Shown here piece after piece: positions 13,808 through 33,497 of a DNA stretch of 64,000 nucleotides. The translations under genes were made by a program, and so were the position numbers. Positions within the stretch are counted from its first letter, which is position 1. Every line of letters begins with the position of its first letter. The notes under the pieces are model-generated. The model was not told the origin of the DNA and did not search any database. It saw nothing but the letters and a program-made list of their open reading frames with translations. Source of the stretch: Scatophagus argus (lineage: Eukaryota; Chordata; Actinopteri; Scatophagidae); the NCBI RefSeq assembly GCF_020382885.2, contig NC_058501.1:17294001-17358000 (forward strand), written 5' to 3'.

Positions 13808-14886
13808 GCCACACATGTTCTCATGTGAACCACAAACCGGATCACCAGTCACACACTCCAACACTTTTAATATCGACTGCTGACACCACTAGTATAAGGA
13901 ATGTATGCTTACAAACACAGTCACTGTAATATTCTTGACACTCAATGCCATATGTGACCTATAGCCAACAACGGGCAGTTGTTCTCCAGCTAAATGTTCA
14001 ATGGCACAATGTATACAGTTAATGTAATTTAACCACCTGAGCAAACCCCACCAAAATTGTATGTGGTGCACCAGTTCTAAATCACAAGATGGTAATGTGT
14101 CTGTATAGTGTAATACTGGTTGAATAAGATTGCTTTTGTTTTTAGTTGTTTTTGGGTTTTTTTTGCTCTTTGTTTTTTTTTTTTTTTTGTAAAAAAGATT
14201 GTATTCGATCTTTTGTTATTGAACACAGAATGAAATCTTTACAAAATGAAAACTGGAACAAGCCGCAACACGCAGGCCTTGAATAGATCTGTAGACGAAG
14301 ACACAAAGCCTTGATCCCGACACGTCTCTGCACTCCCTTATTAGACTTACTCGGGAAGTCTGTGCACAAGCTCTTTCCACCCTCTTCGTGTCCTCTCTCC
14401 ACACATCTCTCAACCACTATTGACCGCAGAGTGAAGAAGTGAGGTCAGACATTACGGCCAGTCTCCAGCTTACTCATAAAAACTAAAAACTTCTCTCCTT
14501 GCAGGTACTTTTCTCTCTGTAATGTGAATACGGCAGTGCTTCAGCTCCTGACTATAATTTACTTGGGGCTGATGATTAGATGTGAAGATTTGAGGACTAT
14601 CAACCTCACGAGCTGATACTACTGCAATACTCCAATGAAAACAGAGTAAAACGCTCAAGGTGTTGAGCCAATGCTACGTCTCTGTGGTTTCTGGTTACAA
14701 ATTGGAGTCTTTGCAAAGTTTCAGCTCGTGCTACAAAACATGACAAAACATCATCGTCTACAATAAACCTGACCTCTAACAACCCACCCTCACACTGACC
14801 GCTGGAATGTCTCTAATTGACTCTCACTGCACTGTTTCACTCACTGCACACTGCTCTTACAATGACTACAAGACGTCACACACAGA

Positions 14887-14889
<3 letters not shown>

Positions 14890-14928
<39 letters not shown>
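14890..14928. repeat. (CA)n microsatellite in clstn3 3' UTR
   Basis: An uninterrupted CA dinucleotide run of about 39 bases lies within the presumed 3' UTR. It is likely length-polymorphic. Confidence 0.95.
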
Positions 14929-14931
<3 letters not shown>

Positions 14932-15547
14932 GTACACACTCTATAATGCTACCCCTGCTGTTTCCAGAATGTCAGCTCAGCTTGGGCAATTCTGATTGTA
15001 TTGATTGTAATGAATTTTCTGTACATACAATGATGAATATTATGATATTATTGTTATTACTATTATTATTGCATCCACTCTTTTTTCTGCACACTTTGAG
15101 AGGGAGCGGATTATGATATACTTTTATGTTCCATTGGAGTAATCTCCTTTACAGCATCAGAAAACAGTATAATATGAGAATAATAATAATAGTAGTAGTG
15201 ATAAGGATGAAAATCCCTGGCTTGATGAGTGTCTCTTAATTTGTGTGTAATATTGTTGTAATCTAAGAACTTGTCAATATCTGAATCACAGAAAAAGGAG
15301 GGCACATTGTTGTGATACTTAGACATCTCTCACTTCCAGATAATTTTTTCACATTTCAATATATTTTTTTTTACTCCATCTGCTATCTTCGGTTCAGTGA
15401 ATGTACAACTGTGTGCTTCTCCTCACCCCCCTCCTCCCATCCCCCATCCCCCCCTCGCCTCCCTGCCTTTTTCCTTCACTTCTCCCTCTGTGTCTCTTGC
15501 TGTCTTTCTGTGTAGCCTATCAATGTGCAGTGCTAAACCTGTCAGTA

Positions 15548-15591
15548 AATAAAGCCTGTCGTTTTTGAGTGTGATGTCAAGAAGGAATAAA
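15548..15591 (+). terminator. clstn3 polyadenylation signals
   Basis: Two AATAAA hexamers lie 38 bases apart (15548-15553 and 15586-15591), about 1.75 kb after the stop codon. A further AATAAA lies near 15726. Which one is used is not decidable from sequence. Confidence 0.5.
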
Positions 15592-15752
15592 CATTGCATT
15601 GATTGATAACTTATATTATTACTATGTTACTATTGGAACATTACCTGTAATTATTGATACAGCAATGACATGGATTATGCTGACTAATTGTTATTGAGAA
15701 CTGTCAGAAAACATTACAAAATTCATAATAAAAACACTATATGACGTCTCCC

Positions 15753-16880
15753 CGAGAGAGCTTTGTTGTTTGAGGAGGAATCACTGATTCACTGGAATCA
15801 TGATGTGATTTTCCAGAGGAATATTATAAAGGCCAGACATTAATGAAAAATAACTTGGAAGAATCACATTTTTAAAATATGTTGATATTTTCTGGTGATT
15901 AGACAGAGGCTACTTTATGCATCTACTGAGGCCTATATTTAAGAAGGAAGTATTTTACTTCTTACTGCACCACATTTATCTGAAGACTGTAGTTACTAGT
16001 TAACTCTAAGTTGCAAACATGACATTCTTATCATTTAAATGTTGCTGTACAACATGTTTATATTCCCTTTTTCGAGGACTGATGCATATATCTATGAGCA
16101 GGCTTATAATGTTGCAGCTGGTGGAGTTGAAGATATTTTTAACACTTTTTACATTTTTTAAAGGATGATAATATCGTTTCAAGGGAAAATTTCTAATCTG
16201 TAAAGTAACTTGCAGTTCTCAAATAAATCAAAAGGAGTAAAAGTTATATAAGTTAAAATGAAAACACTCAAGCACAAACACCTCAAAACTGTACTTTATG
16301 AGAAAATGTACTTAATTATTTTCATCACAAAATATAACAATTCAAAATATTTTTATAAGCACTCCCACATCTAATGTTATTTCCAGGCTTTTCTTTATGT
16401 AAAATTTTGCATTAAGGACTTCATTTTACCTTAGCTTTACAATTCAGTATTTTCCACTGTTGAAAAGCTATTTTTACTTTACTTTTAAAGTATTTGAATA
16501 TTCTTTCACCACTGCATCATGGCATAACCTAAAATATTGTATTGTACTAAATATTGTAATTTGTGCAAAATAATAACCACTCACATATCAGACAAAATAC
16601 ACAGGCATCGTGTATGTATACATAAAGTATAGAAATTAAACGTTTTTAGTTTTTGTTTTTAGTTTTTGTTTTTACTTCCATAATGGTGTTGTTGCACATG
16701 GCAGATACACCTCTGACTTGCTGGACTTCGATCTACTGCGCAATATAATCTTCTTTGGCAGCAGGTTCGTTCGGTCTCCGTCCGTTTCACTACGTTCGAT
16801 TTTGTCAAGCCCCAGCTTCTTTTTTTTACGTAAGGCTGTTCGAGAATACGAAATAGTCGTAGCGTTAGGAGACACTCCAA
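15753..16880. repeat. clstn3-pex5 intergenic region with degenerate teleost repeat
   Basis: Between 15900 and 16520 the sequence contains phrases of a widespread teleost repeat: 'tattttacttcttactgcaccacatttatctgaagac', 'agttactagttaactc', and the terminal-like phrase 'tttttactttacttttaaagtatttgaatattctttcaccactgc'. The same family appears as a shorter relic at 5600-5800. No gene was recognised in the interval. Confidence 0.5.
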
Positions 16881-17083
16881 GCGATCGGTGAGGGGTTTTG
16901 TGGGTCATGGAGGAGGAAGGTAAATAAAAGAGAAGCGCCAGTAACACACAGCGGATGGTTTAAGACGGTCACCGGGAGGTTTGACAGTGCAGCGACGTTT
17001 GCTCTGATACGGCTTTAGTCAAACGCAGAGGACGGACCGGAGAGGAGGGACTGTCGGTTCGGCTACAGCAGCTGCTGTCGGCG
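16880..17083 (+). promoter_or_regulatory. pex5: pex5 promoter and probable noncoding first exon
   Basis: This stretch is richer in G, C and CpG than its surroundings, as expected for a housekeeping promoter. It ends in a good donor (gcg|gtgaga at 17083/17084). The next pex5 exon begins with an acceptor at 19078 and contains the initiation codon. A noncoding first exon here is inferred from composition and the donor; the transcription start is not visible. Confidence 0.4.
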
Positions 17084-19114
17084 GTGAGATGAACATCATG
17101 CTACCCGTCTATTCATGCCTCTGTGACTGCATACAACAGGAATGATCTCTGGACTGGCCCTACAGTAGCTAGCTACTACCGTTAGCTAAAGCTAGCCACA
17201 CTCGCTATTGTTGAAAGGGTCGTTAGTTCCCGAAATTCTCTTCGTCTGACTCGCAGTTTAATGAGCGGCATGTTGGCTACATGAGAAGAGAGACGTTACC
17301 TTGAGTGGCGTTAAAATGCTAATGCTGCTGTTTCTGGGCTGAAGTCACGGCTAGCTTTGTGCAAAACAAAGCTACATGTGTGCACTCACTGCTCTCTCTC
17401 TGTTCTGTGTGGTCTGACACATGCCTGCGTTTTGACAGTTAAAATCCTGTAGGTGAGCTGACAGAGGGTTGCCTTCAGATGTCCACAGTGTAATATTTGT
17501 GGCTGAAATAAAATGCGTGAATGAGAGGGACAAAAAACACTCATTCTTCCATTAGTAATGTAGGTCTGTGGTATGTAACGCTTAAGTGTGCGAGAAACAG
17601 GTGTCACAGTGGCCTATCTGTGATAGAGTGTGTATTAATATCTTTGTCTAATCCTCTTACTTTGACCGTAATCATCATACAGCAGCTGTTTGAATAAGTA
17701 GCAGTAAAATATCCTCAAATCTGAAGTCCAGACTGTGAGAGCGATGGGCAGTCCACCTGTGGAATAGACTCTCATGTGTAGTATTTTGTGTAGTTGTAGG
17801 TAAATGCTGTTATATCACATTGGAGTCTCTTGGAGTAGACAGACATCATGGAAATTGTAACCATTAAGTGTCTCTCCAGGAGGGGATAAACAAATTGAGT
17901 AGGCCAGCATGTCCAACAATTTGTCAGATGTTCATCCGTGGGGCTGGATGCAGGTCAGTGAGCTGAGCATCAGGGATTCTCCGTGGATTACATATCATTA
18001 TTTTCAGTGTTTGTACTGAGGGACTAAGTCATTGTCATAAGGATTTTTCTTTGCTGTTGTTTTACTTGCGGGGGGTCAGGTGAGTGATCATCAGATAAAT
18101 GAGGAACAAATAGGACCTAGTATTAAATTAATGTTTATGCTGTGACATGATAACAGGTCTGGGTGCCATTATGAATTTAGTTAATGATCTGTATTAATAA
18201 CAGAATATCATTTGTTCTGTACTTTACTGAAAAGTTGTTGTTTTTTTTCAAAAATCATGTCATTAGAAAAAAGGCATTTTTTTTAAGTGGTAGATTAAAT
18301 TTTGTTGAAACAAAGCTGTATGACTATGCCTAGATAAAATAGTCAGCCAATCAGTCAATTTGCAAAACAAGCAAATGAATTAAATAGAAATATACCTCAT
18401 TACGAATAACTGAAAAAAGGAGCACACTTTGAATAACAGCTTTTTGATTTTCAGTGCTATGTGTGTTGCACTAAAGAAGTATTTAGGTTCAATACCCAGG
18501 CCTGCATGATACTAAATATAGTTTGTGATTTTGGTAATAACGTTATGTCAAGATAAATGCTGTCTTTTCCTCATTGTAAAGGCTGCAGTTAGTGAAATAT
18601 GCACTGAAAGTCTGTGCCTGCCGATCTGTCATATCCACATTATTAATGGTTCACCCTCAGCCAGGAAATGACACAGAAAACAGCAGATGGCGCTTGAATT
18701 TGGTTACGTGACATGAGACTGTCTGTGCAGTGTGAACACAGATTTCACCTTGCTTGGCCTCTGAAAGGGATTTAAAGGCTTCAGAAATGCGAAGAAATGT
18801 TTTGATGTAGATGGTATACTGTAATTGTAAGAGCTGCTGGCTTTAACAAATATTTATATTAATTTTTGGTGCTCTCTGAATATTTTAAGTAGGTGAATGT
18901 TTCTGGATGTCTGTTTGGGATTTAAAACTGTTCTGCAGTTTACTTCAGGACTTTCCTGAATTTATCACACTTTTGAATGATTCAGTGCTGTACTTCGGTG
19001 TGAATTGCTTTCTTGAACACAGACAGACTTTGCTCAATCATCCCAAACAAATCTTCTCCTTCCCTTCTCAGTTCTCAGGTGGTCTGATCGGGTTTGCTTC
19101 ATCCTTGTGTTGCC

Positions 19115-27297
<8,183 letters not shown>

Positions 27298-28279
27298 GGG
27301 TCAGCCAAAGGGTGGGGGCTTATTGAGTGTGAGTGTGTTTTGCTGAGAGGTAAATGTTTGGGTGAGTGAATGAAGAGCAGAAGAATCAGATTGGTAAACT
27401 TTGCAGAGGAATGGAGGAGGAAGACACTGTCATCCTTGAGATATCATCTTGGGGTCATGTATGGTTAAATGATTTTCATCAGATATTACAGTATTAGTCT
27501 CTACCTGGGGGATGTAGCCAGCAGTAATACAGTCATCTCACTGTGTTTTACATGTTTTACATTAATAGTCCTCACATTTCCTCCTATTCTGTTTACCTGG
27601 AAACCTGATTTTAATGTGATGTGACTTTGATTTGTTCTCAGTAGAGAAAGAAAATGATGAAGAATGAGTGAATCCATTCTGTATTCACCGAAGTGTGTTT
27701 ATCATGACATTGCTCAATGCTCACACAGTCTTTGTCAACAGCACGTTGTAGGTTGAACTTAATACTCACTACGGTTATGTAAGTTAAAGGTACATTATTG
27801 CTGTAAACATTGAAAAGAGTACTGCTTTCAATTGGAGGTCCTTCTAGATAAGGGTTAGACTGATCCTGAGAACAAACACTAACCAGAAGTGCTATAGCAA
27901 CTTGTTTCTTTTTATACGTTAATTTTTTTAGTGATCAATTATCAGCCAGGATGATGAACTGACAACCAGCAGGACTGTTACTGTTATGATAAGGCATGTG
28001 TGTGTACAGTGTGTGCGAGTGTGTGAGTGTTTTGGGTTGGGCGGGGGATATTAATCATGCATCAGATGATAAGATCATATAATTGTAATGTCATTGAGAA
28101 TGATTTCTCTGGGCTTCTTTCTCTTGTTCTTTTTCATATTGCTCTTGTAAAACAATTTGCTTCATTGTAAAATAATGCTATATGCCATATTGTGTATTGT
28201 AACATAATTGTTGCACTATAATTGTTTTCAGGCTAGTTAAATCCTGACTGCAATGTTTAATAAAATATTTAGCAATAAA
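27298..28279 (+). other. pex5: pex5 3' UTR
   Basis: This noncoding stretch follows the stop codon and ends at two polyadenylation hexamers (28259-28264 and 28274-28279). It is AT-rich, with a TG-rich segment at about 27997-28030. No other gene was seen. Confidence 0.7.
28259..28279 (+). terminator. pex5 polyadenylation signals
   Basis: Two AATAAA hexamers 15 bases apart are followed within about 30 bases by a T-rich tract (28300-28322), a classic arrangement for 3' end formation. Confidence 0.7.
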
Positions 28280-28322
28280 GCTTTGATTCCAAAAATCTGT
28301 TTTTGATTTTTTTTTTTTTTTT

Positions 28323-29030
28323 CTGAATCCATGAACAAAATAACTAGGCTCTGGTGACATAAATGAGTACAGCAGAGAGATATATAATAAATACGGTAAC
28401 AAATAACAGATGACTGTATTTGTGAATAATAAAGTTCAATTACATTTCTTTCACAAGCGTAAATTTAAGAAATACAAATAAATTATGAGATGATGAAATA
28501 TGATAAGTGAATAGAGTTTCAAATATGAAAGAATAATGCCACATAGATAAAGTAGAATAACTGATACCCAGTTTTGATATATTTTCATTATTTTTCACCT
28601 TTATTAATGCATATTTTCATGTAATTGCTATTCGTTTATATCTTTATATATCAACTTTTGAACATGTATCGTAATTAAATACTGTGCAGTAAAAGATTAA
28701 AATTATTCTGGTGGCACACTCAAAACTCAACATTTCTAAGATCTATTCAAAAATAAAATTTTCAAGATGCATTTTCCTAAATAATGCGATCATTCATAAA
28801 GACGTTTTTATACTTTGTTCTTCTCAGTCTCCTTAAAATATATCTTTTTATTAAATCCAATATTTTCTTAAGGCAGTTTGGTCAGGGCGAGGCATGCTTC
28901 AGGAGGACTGCTCTAACGTAACATTTCATTTTTCTCCGCAGACGTGACAAACAAAACACGCTTTTACAGCATTTCAATTTTCAAATGCGTTATCAGCAGA
29001 ACACCACGCCCACTTTTAAGAACACTGTGG
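28323..29030. other. AT-rich spacer between pex5 and cdca3
   Basis: About 700 bases of strongly AT-rich DNA with no open frame, repeat or RNA gene that I recognise. Base composition shifts to GC-rich at about 28990, where the cdca3 promoter begins. Confidence 0.5.
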
Positions 29031-29212
29031 TCTAAGCCAATCAGCGCCGAGAAGCTGGAGAGGACGCGCACGCTGATTGGTTTATTCAAAAATAACATAC
29101 ACGCAACCCCGCCATTTAAATGTTTTAAAAGTCGTGCGTTTCTCCTGTTTGTCTCAAGTGTGGAATGAGTCAAAAGAGTTGTAGCTTCACAAATATCTTC
29201 GTTCTGTACACG
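29030..29212 (+). promoter_or_regulatory. cdca3: cdca3 promoter with paired CCAAT boxes, CHR-like sites and noncoding exon 1
   Basis: A forward CCAAT box (GCCAATCAGC, core 29037-29041) and a reverse one (CTGATTGG, core 29076-29080) are about 35 bases apart. Two TTTAAA elements follow at 29115-29120 and 29124-29129. In mammals CDCA3 is a G2/M gene driven by NF-Y and the DREAM/MuvB complex through CHR elements; this arrangement fits, with TTTAAA taken as a non-canonical CHR (inference). A donor at 29212/29213 (cg|gtaagc) would end a noncoding exon 1. Confidence 0.5.
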
Positions 29213-29910
29213 GTAAGCCAGAGTATATTTCAAACTGTACACCTTAGCTGATGTTAGTTGTAAGGGACTGCACTCTATTAGAATTATTACGCTCGACGGT
29301 AAATATCACAGTGCTGCATCTTCATCTGATTTTAAGAATGAAATTGAGAAACACGCAGAGTTTAGCTAAGCTAGCTTGTTGTTAACTTGGTAATGCTAAT
29401 CAGTATGCTTAACTGTTAAGTTACTGTTCACTTTTCAGTCTCTACGTATATGTCGTATTGCAAAGTTTGTAAACATTTGAAATAGTGTGTCAGTCTTTGA
29501 CGAGGTGTAATTAATTTTAATGTTTGTGTTACTTGTGTGTCGTAATATACAGGTACGGGCCAATGAAACAATTATAAAACGAGCCACAAATCTTGTTCAC
29601 GGTTTCTTTGTTTTAATTATTTATATTTTAACTTAAGTTTAACTTGTGTAATACTGGGATAGCAACCGTATCGTTAAAGGCTGACTGGAGATCAGCCAGT
29701 ATAGCAAGTTTTTTCTCAGTATAAAAATGTGCTTGTTATTTACAAATATGAAATCGTATTGGGTTTTTTGTTTGTTTGTTTGTTCGTTTTAACTGTCGGG
29801 GTGTCGTGGTATTTTTTTTGTGTTCCCGTGTTGCATGTATTATTTTGCTCTGGTTGAAAACTGTATTCTGTTCTACTTATCTGTGAGCCAGTTCGCATTA
29901 AATTGGTACC

Positions 29911-31629
29911 ATGGGATCCAGTGAGAGTAAGATGGTTCTGTCTGCACCAATAAAACCGGAGCCAGCCATCAAAAACAGTCGATTCAGTCATCTGATGGAT
30001 CCACGCTCTCCTTCACCGGGAATCGATCGCACACCCATTCAGGTAGTTCACCTGATGGACTTGATACCATACATATTGTAAGCTGTGGAGAGGAAGACCA
30101 TTTTAAAACAGGTTTTTCCATTTCAAAACGTGTTTCCCAGGTTGGTGGGCTTGCACCAAAAGTGGATGCTGACATGAAAAGTGAGTGCCCACTGGTATTT
30201 ACTGATCCCCGCTCGCCTACAGTGGGCATTACCCGCACCCCTGTCAGAGAAGTCATGAGAGGTAACTTACTGTTGAAGAACTTTCAGCTTGGCTTTTCTC
30301 ATCTGTGAAATACCCTGTAATGTGTAACATTTTTCTATTTGCCATTATAGCAACAGTTGGGTCCTTTGCTCGCCGCCTGGGCATGCTTTTCCACGGAGAG
30401 ACTGAAGTCAAACCACCCAAAGCCCCTCAGACCAGCTTTAAGGATGCAGTGGAGGAGGAGGTCTTTAAAGGTGATGAGCTGGCTTCCACCGAGCCCCTCC
30501 TGACAAGTCGACCTTCTCGCACCTTTGGCTCCATGGTTGAGCACGCTAATCTCCTGGCCACCCCTGTAATGCCCCCTCTGCAAAGTGTGGGTGACTCAAG
30601 CCCTTTTGTCCTTCTTGAGGAGCCTCAAGTGGAGGTGGAGCTAGAACCTGAAGCAGATATTAGCCTGGAGGAGGCTGAGGAAGCAAAAGAGTCTCCGCTT
30701 CACAAGAGACTGAGCATGAGCCTGATGACTTGCCACGAGGGAGCAACCTCATCTCAGATCTTCGCCGAGGTGCACCATGACTGTACTTCATCCCCAGGGC
30801 CTAGTGTGGAAGAGAAGTCACTCAGGGATGGCGTTGATCATTCTTATGCCCTTCCATCTATCACTGTTGAAACTGAGACCCCTGCTGAGCCTTGTCTACC
30901 TACTGTTACCGATGATTCGTCGGCTCATGTGTCCCATGCACAGTCAGAGGAAGGAGAAAAAATGCCACCTTCTGAGGAATCAAAAGAGCCTACTGCATCA
31001 GAGCCACCAACTGTCCCCAGTCCAGAGCAGCCTCAGCTCTGCACCGGCATCCGCTGCCCCACCCTTGACCCAAAGAGCCCCAGTCAAGTGGTGTTCAAGC
31101 CACAGTGGTTGGGAAAAGGTTTTGGTGCCACCGGGCTTAGACCTAAAGGACTGCAGGGTCATGGTGGAAAAGGAGGCTCCTCTCCTCTTGCTGTCCGTGT
31201 GGCCGTGAAGAATGCAGCCAATGAAAACAAGGGACAGTCTGGAAAACTGAAGAACAAAGGTGCGTGCAGGAAGTTTGTGGCTTCCCGTTATTAATAGTAA
31301 CAAGATGATGATGATGATGATGTTGTTGTTGTTGTTAATCTTTGACGTTTTGTTTCTTTCAAGGTACTGAAGGCCGCTCCCCACTGCAGATCCTAAAGGA
31401 GACCAACTCACCCAGGAGCCACCGTCCTCAGGTACTGTATACAAGCATGAACTATCTGAATCAAAATTTAAACCTGAAATGGTGTAATTTTGTCCAAAAT
31501 CAACTGCTGAAGCAATGTTTCCTTGCCGCTTTCCAGATGAAACTGAAGGCATCCACCCCAGATAAGCAGAGACTTGGGCAGGTGGACAGCAGAGTGCTGG
31601 CAGTGTCTTTGGATAAGGAGAATCGATGA
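29911..31629 (+). CDS. cdca3: CDCA3 (trigger of mitotic entry 1), F-box-like cell-cycle protein
   Basis: CDCA3/Tome-1 is an SCF-associated protein that promotes mitotic entry by removing WEE1 and is itself degraded by APC/C in G1. Coding exons: 29911-30042, 30141-30261, 30351-31259, 31364-31431 and 31537-31629. They give 440 aa, longer than the human protein (268 aa), mostly through the acidic, low-complexity 909-base exon 3. Conserved features are the start MGS, a twice-repeated motif DPRSPSPGIDRTP (residues 30-42) and DPRSPTVGITRTP (about 66-78), the segment GRSPLQILKETNSP near the C-terminus, and a terminal KEN box (DKENR), the APC/C-Cdh1 degron. An acceptor at 29891 opens the first coding exon after a noncoding exon. 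A compound GAT/GTT repeat lies in the intron at 31303-31337. Confidence 0.92.
31303..31337. repeat. Compound trinucleotide repeat (GAT)n(GTT)n
   Basis: About seven GAT units run directly into about five GTT units inside the cdca3 intron before exon 31364-31431, only 26 bases upstream of its acceptor. Confidence 0.9.
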
Positions 31630-31781
31630 TTAGCTGCATCAGTGTGTACAGAATTCTGTCGCTTTTATATTACTTAAAACAAGGCTTTTAAGTGTACATC
31701 TTTCTTAAACTGCTTTTGTCCTGTGTATATTCAACTTTCACTTTGAACAGTTTTACATCCTGTTTTTGTCTTGTAAATATA

Positions 31782-31787
31782 AATAAA
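31782..31787 (+). terminator. cdca3 polyadenylation signal
   Basis: An AATAAA hexamer lies about 150 bases after the stop codon and is followed by T-rich sequence. It gives a short 3' UTR. Confidence 0.7.
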
Positions 31788-31799
31788 ATTATTTGCATA

Positions 31800-33497
31800 C
31801 ATAATCCAGTTTTAATCTTTTCTATTTATTGTAAAGTAGTTTACTATTGTTTCTCTTCCTCATGTTCTTTTCTATAACTTAATTTTCTCAAGACCTCCAT
31901 TGTCACATGTCTAGTCTTTATTTCTGCACAAATGGAATAAAAGCTCAACACTAAATAATTGTTTATTTTGTTAAAAAAAAAATGAGAAAATTAGAAATTA
32001 GAAAAAATTACACCTTTTTCTGGTTTTGGCACCACTGTTTATGCTGCTTCCCCATTTTCATTATTATTTTTTTTCCCCTCAAAAGCAGTTTGTGAAACTT
32101 CAGTAATAACCACTAGAGAGCCTTCTCCAGCATTGCTAAAGAGACTTGATTAGCATGTTTTTATCCAAATAACTAAACTCCTGCATAGACTAAATCTACT
32201 TGAGATTTTTCCACATGCTAACATTTTAAAAATCAATTTTAACTGGTGCTTTAACAATCTTGATGCCATGTTCTATTGCTCACTTCATATCCAGTGGAAT
32301 TTAATTATGGATGTATATTAAATTATATAATATAAATGAAATGGATCTATAACTGAAGCCAGTTGGTCAGAAATGAACACTTAAGACTTGAGTAATGCAG
32401 AATCCCATGTTTATTCCACAGTCTTTAAGAAAGGTAGTATTGCTTTATTTTGCATGTTGTGTATCCACTGTTGGAGAAGAGGCAGTCCAAATTCTGGTCA
32501 GAACTCAGAGGGTTTTTTTTTTCTGTACACAAAATGTCCTTCAAGTTTCTCTTGTACCATTGCAGAGGAAAAAGATAAGCAGTCATATACAGATTCAGAT
32601 GTATTGCTCATATGTGCACAAAAAACAATATCATCCATACAATAACACTCAAACAAACGTCCTCCTGTCCTAAGACAAATGGGTCATTTTTTTTTTTTTT
32701 TTTTGTAAGTGCTTAGTGAACCTTGAAAAGTGTTTTATTATCCCATCTGTCAGTTTACTCAAAGCACTTTTCAGGTCTGGCTAATGCGGGTAGGGGGTTT
32801 AGGTCAAACAAACAAGACCCCAAATCCTGGTAAATATCTTCCATCAATTACATACAAAACAACTCAAACACTAATGTAGACAACTGCAAACTATAACTCC
32901 ATTTTAATTAAAATTAGAAAATGAAAAGAAAGTAAATGTAAGCAAGTAGGGAATCTACCAGAACTAAGAACAAACAAATAGTCTGAAACAAAAATGCAAA
33001 TGCTCACATTATTCATATGACATAATTTATGCCTATAAAACACAGCATAGCTATTGTGAACCTACACAGGCTGTAACTTTACACATAATCAATTCTATCT
33101 TATTCTATCCAGTGTGCTACCGTTTCCATTTGGCAACTGTTCTCATTGGGTGATCTCTGAATGGCTGTGATAAATGTGCATATGGTATCAGTTAGAAGCA
33201 CAGTATAATAAACTACCAAGAGGAATGATCTTTTCCGAGATCCCTTTTCCCACCCCAAATTCCCCCATAACGTGAGAAGAAAGGTGAGAGTGCGATGTGA
33301 CGGAGGAGAAGATCTTCACATTACAGCCCCTCTTCAACATTAGACAGGACTTGGCACAATTAAAATACCCTCTTCTAACCCTGTGTGGCTCCTATTGTCC
33401 CTCATCCCTCCCTCAAAATTTCTTTTTTTTCATCCTCTTCTTTTTCTCCCAGGCAGATGTTAACTGATCTCTTTCTGCTTGCCAGTGAGGAACAGCT
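31800..33497 (-). other. gnb3 3' UTR and cdca3-gnb3 convergent spacer
   Basis: The two genes converge tail-to-tail. On the minus strand, AATAAA hexamers lie at 32410-32415 and 31917-31922, so part of this stretch is probably the gnb3 3' UTR. T and A homopolymer runs are frequent (for example 32688-32704). No coding segment was recognised on either strand. Confidence 0.5.

Larger units (their letters stand above)
13808..15752 (+). other. clstn3: clstn3 3' UTR and downstream flank
   Basis: This noncoding sequence holds a T-rich tract (about 14158-14187), a perfect CA microsatellite and AT-rich DNA. It ends in closely spaced polyadenylation hexamers at 15548-15553, 15586-15591 and near 15726. 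A 3' UTR of about 1.75 kb is inferred from these signals; no transcript was seen. Confidence 0.55.

Noticed and set aside
14890-14928. Regular short repeats as a CRISPR-like array
   Set aside because: All regular repeats in the window are simple microsatellites without spacers, and the DNA is from a vertebrate nucleus.
16672-16947. 91-codon minus-strand frame upstream of pex5
   Set aside because: The wording looks protein-like (basic and Ser-rich), but it sits in the GC-rich pex5 promoter area, has no recognised homology, and a second overlapping frame is equally open.
30998-31639. 213-codon minus-strand open frame
   Set aside because: It runs antisense across cdca3 exons and introns, including the GAT/GTT repeat, which yields an Asn/Ile run. 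It is a composition artefact.
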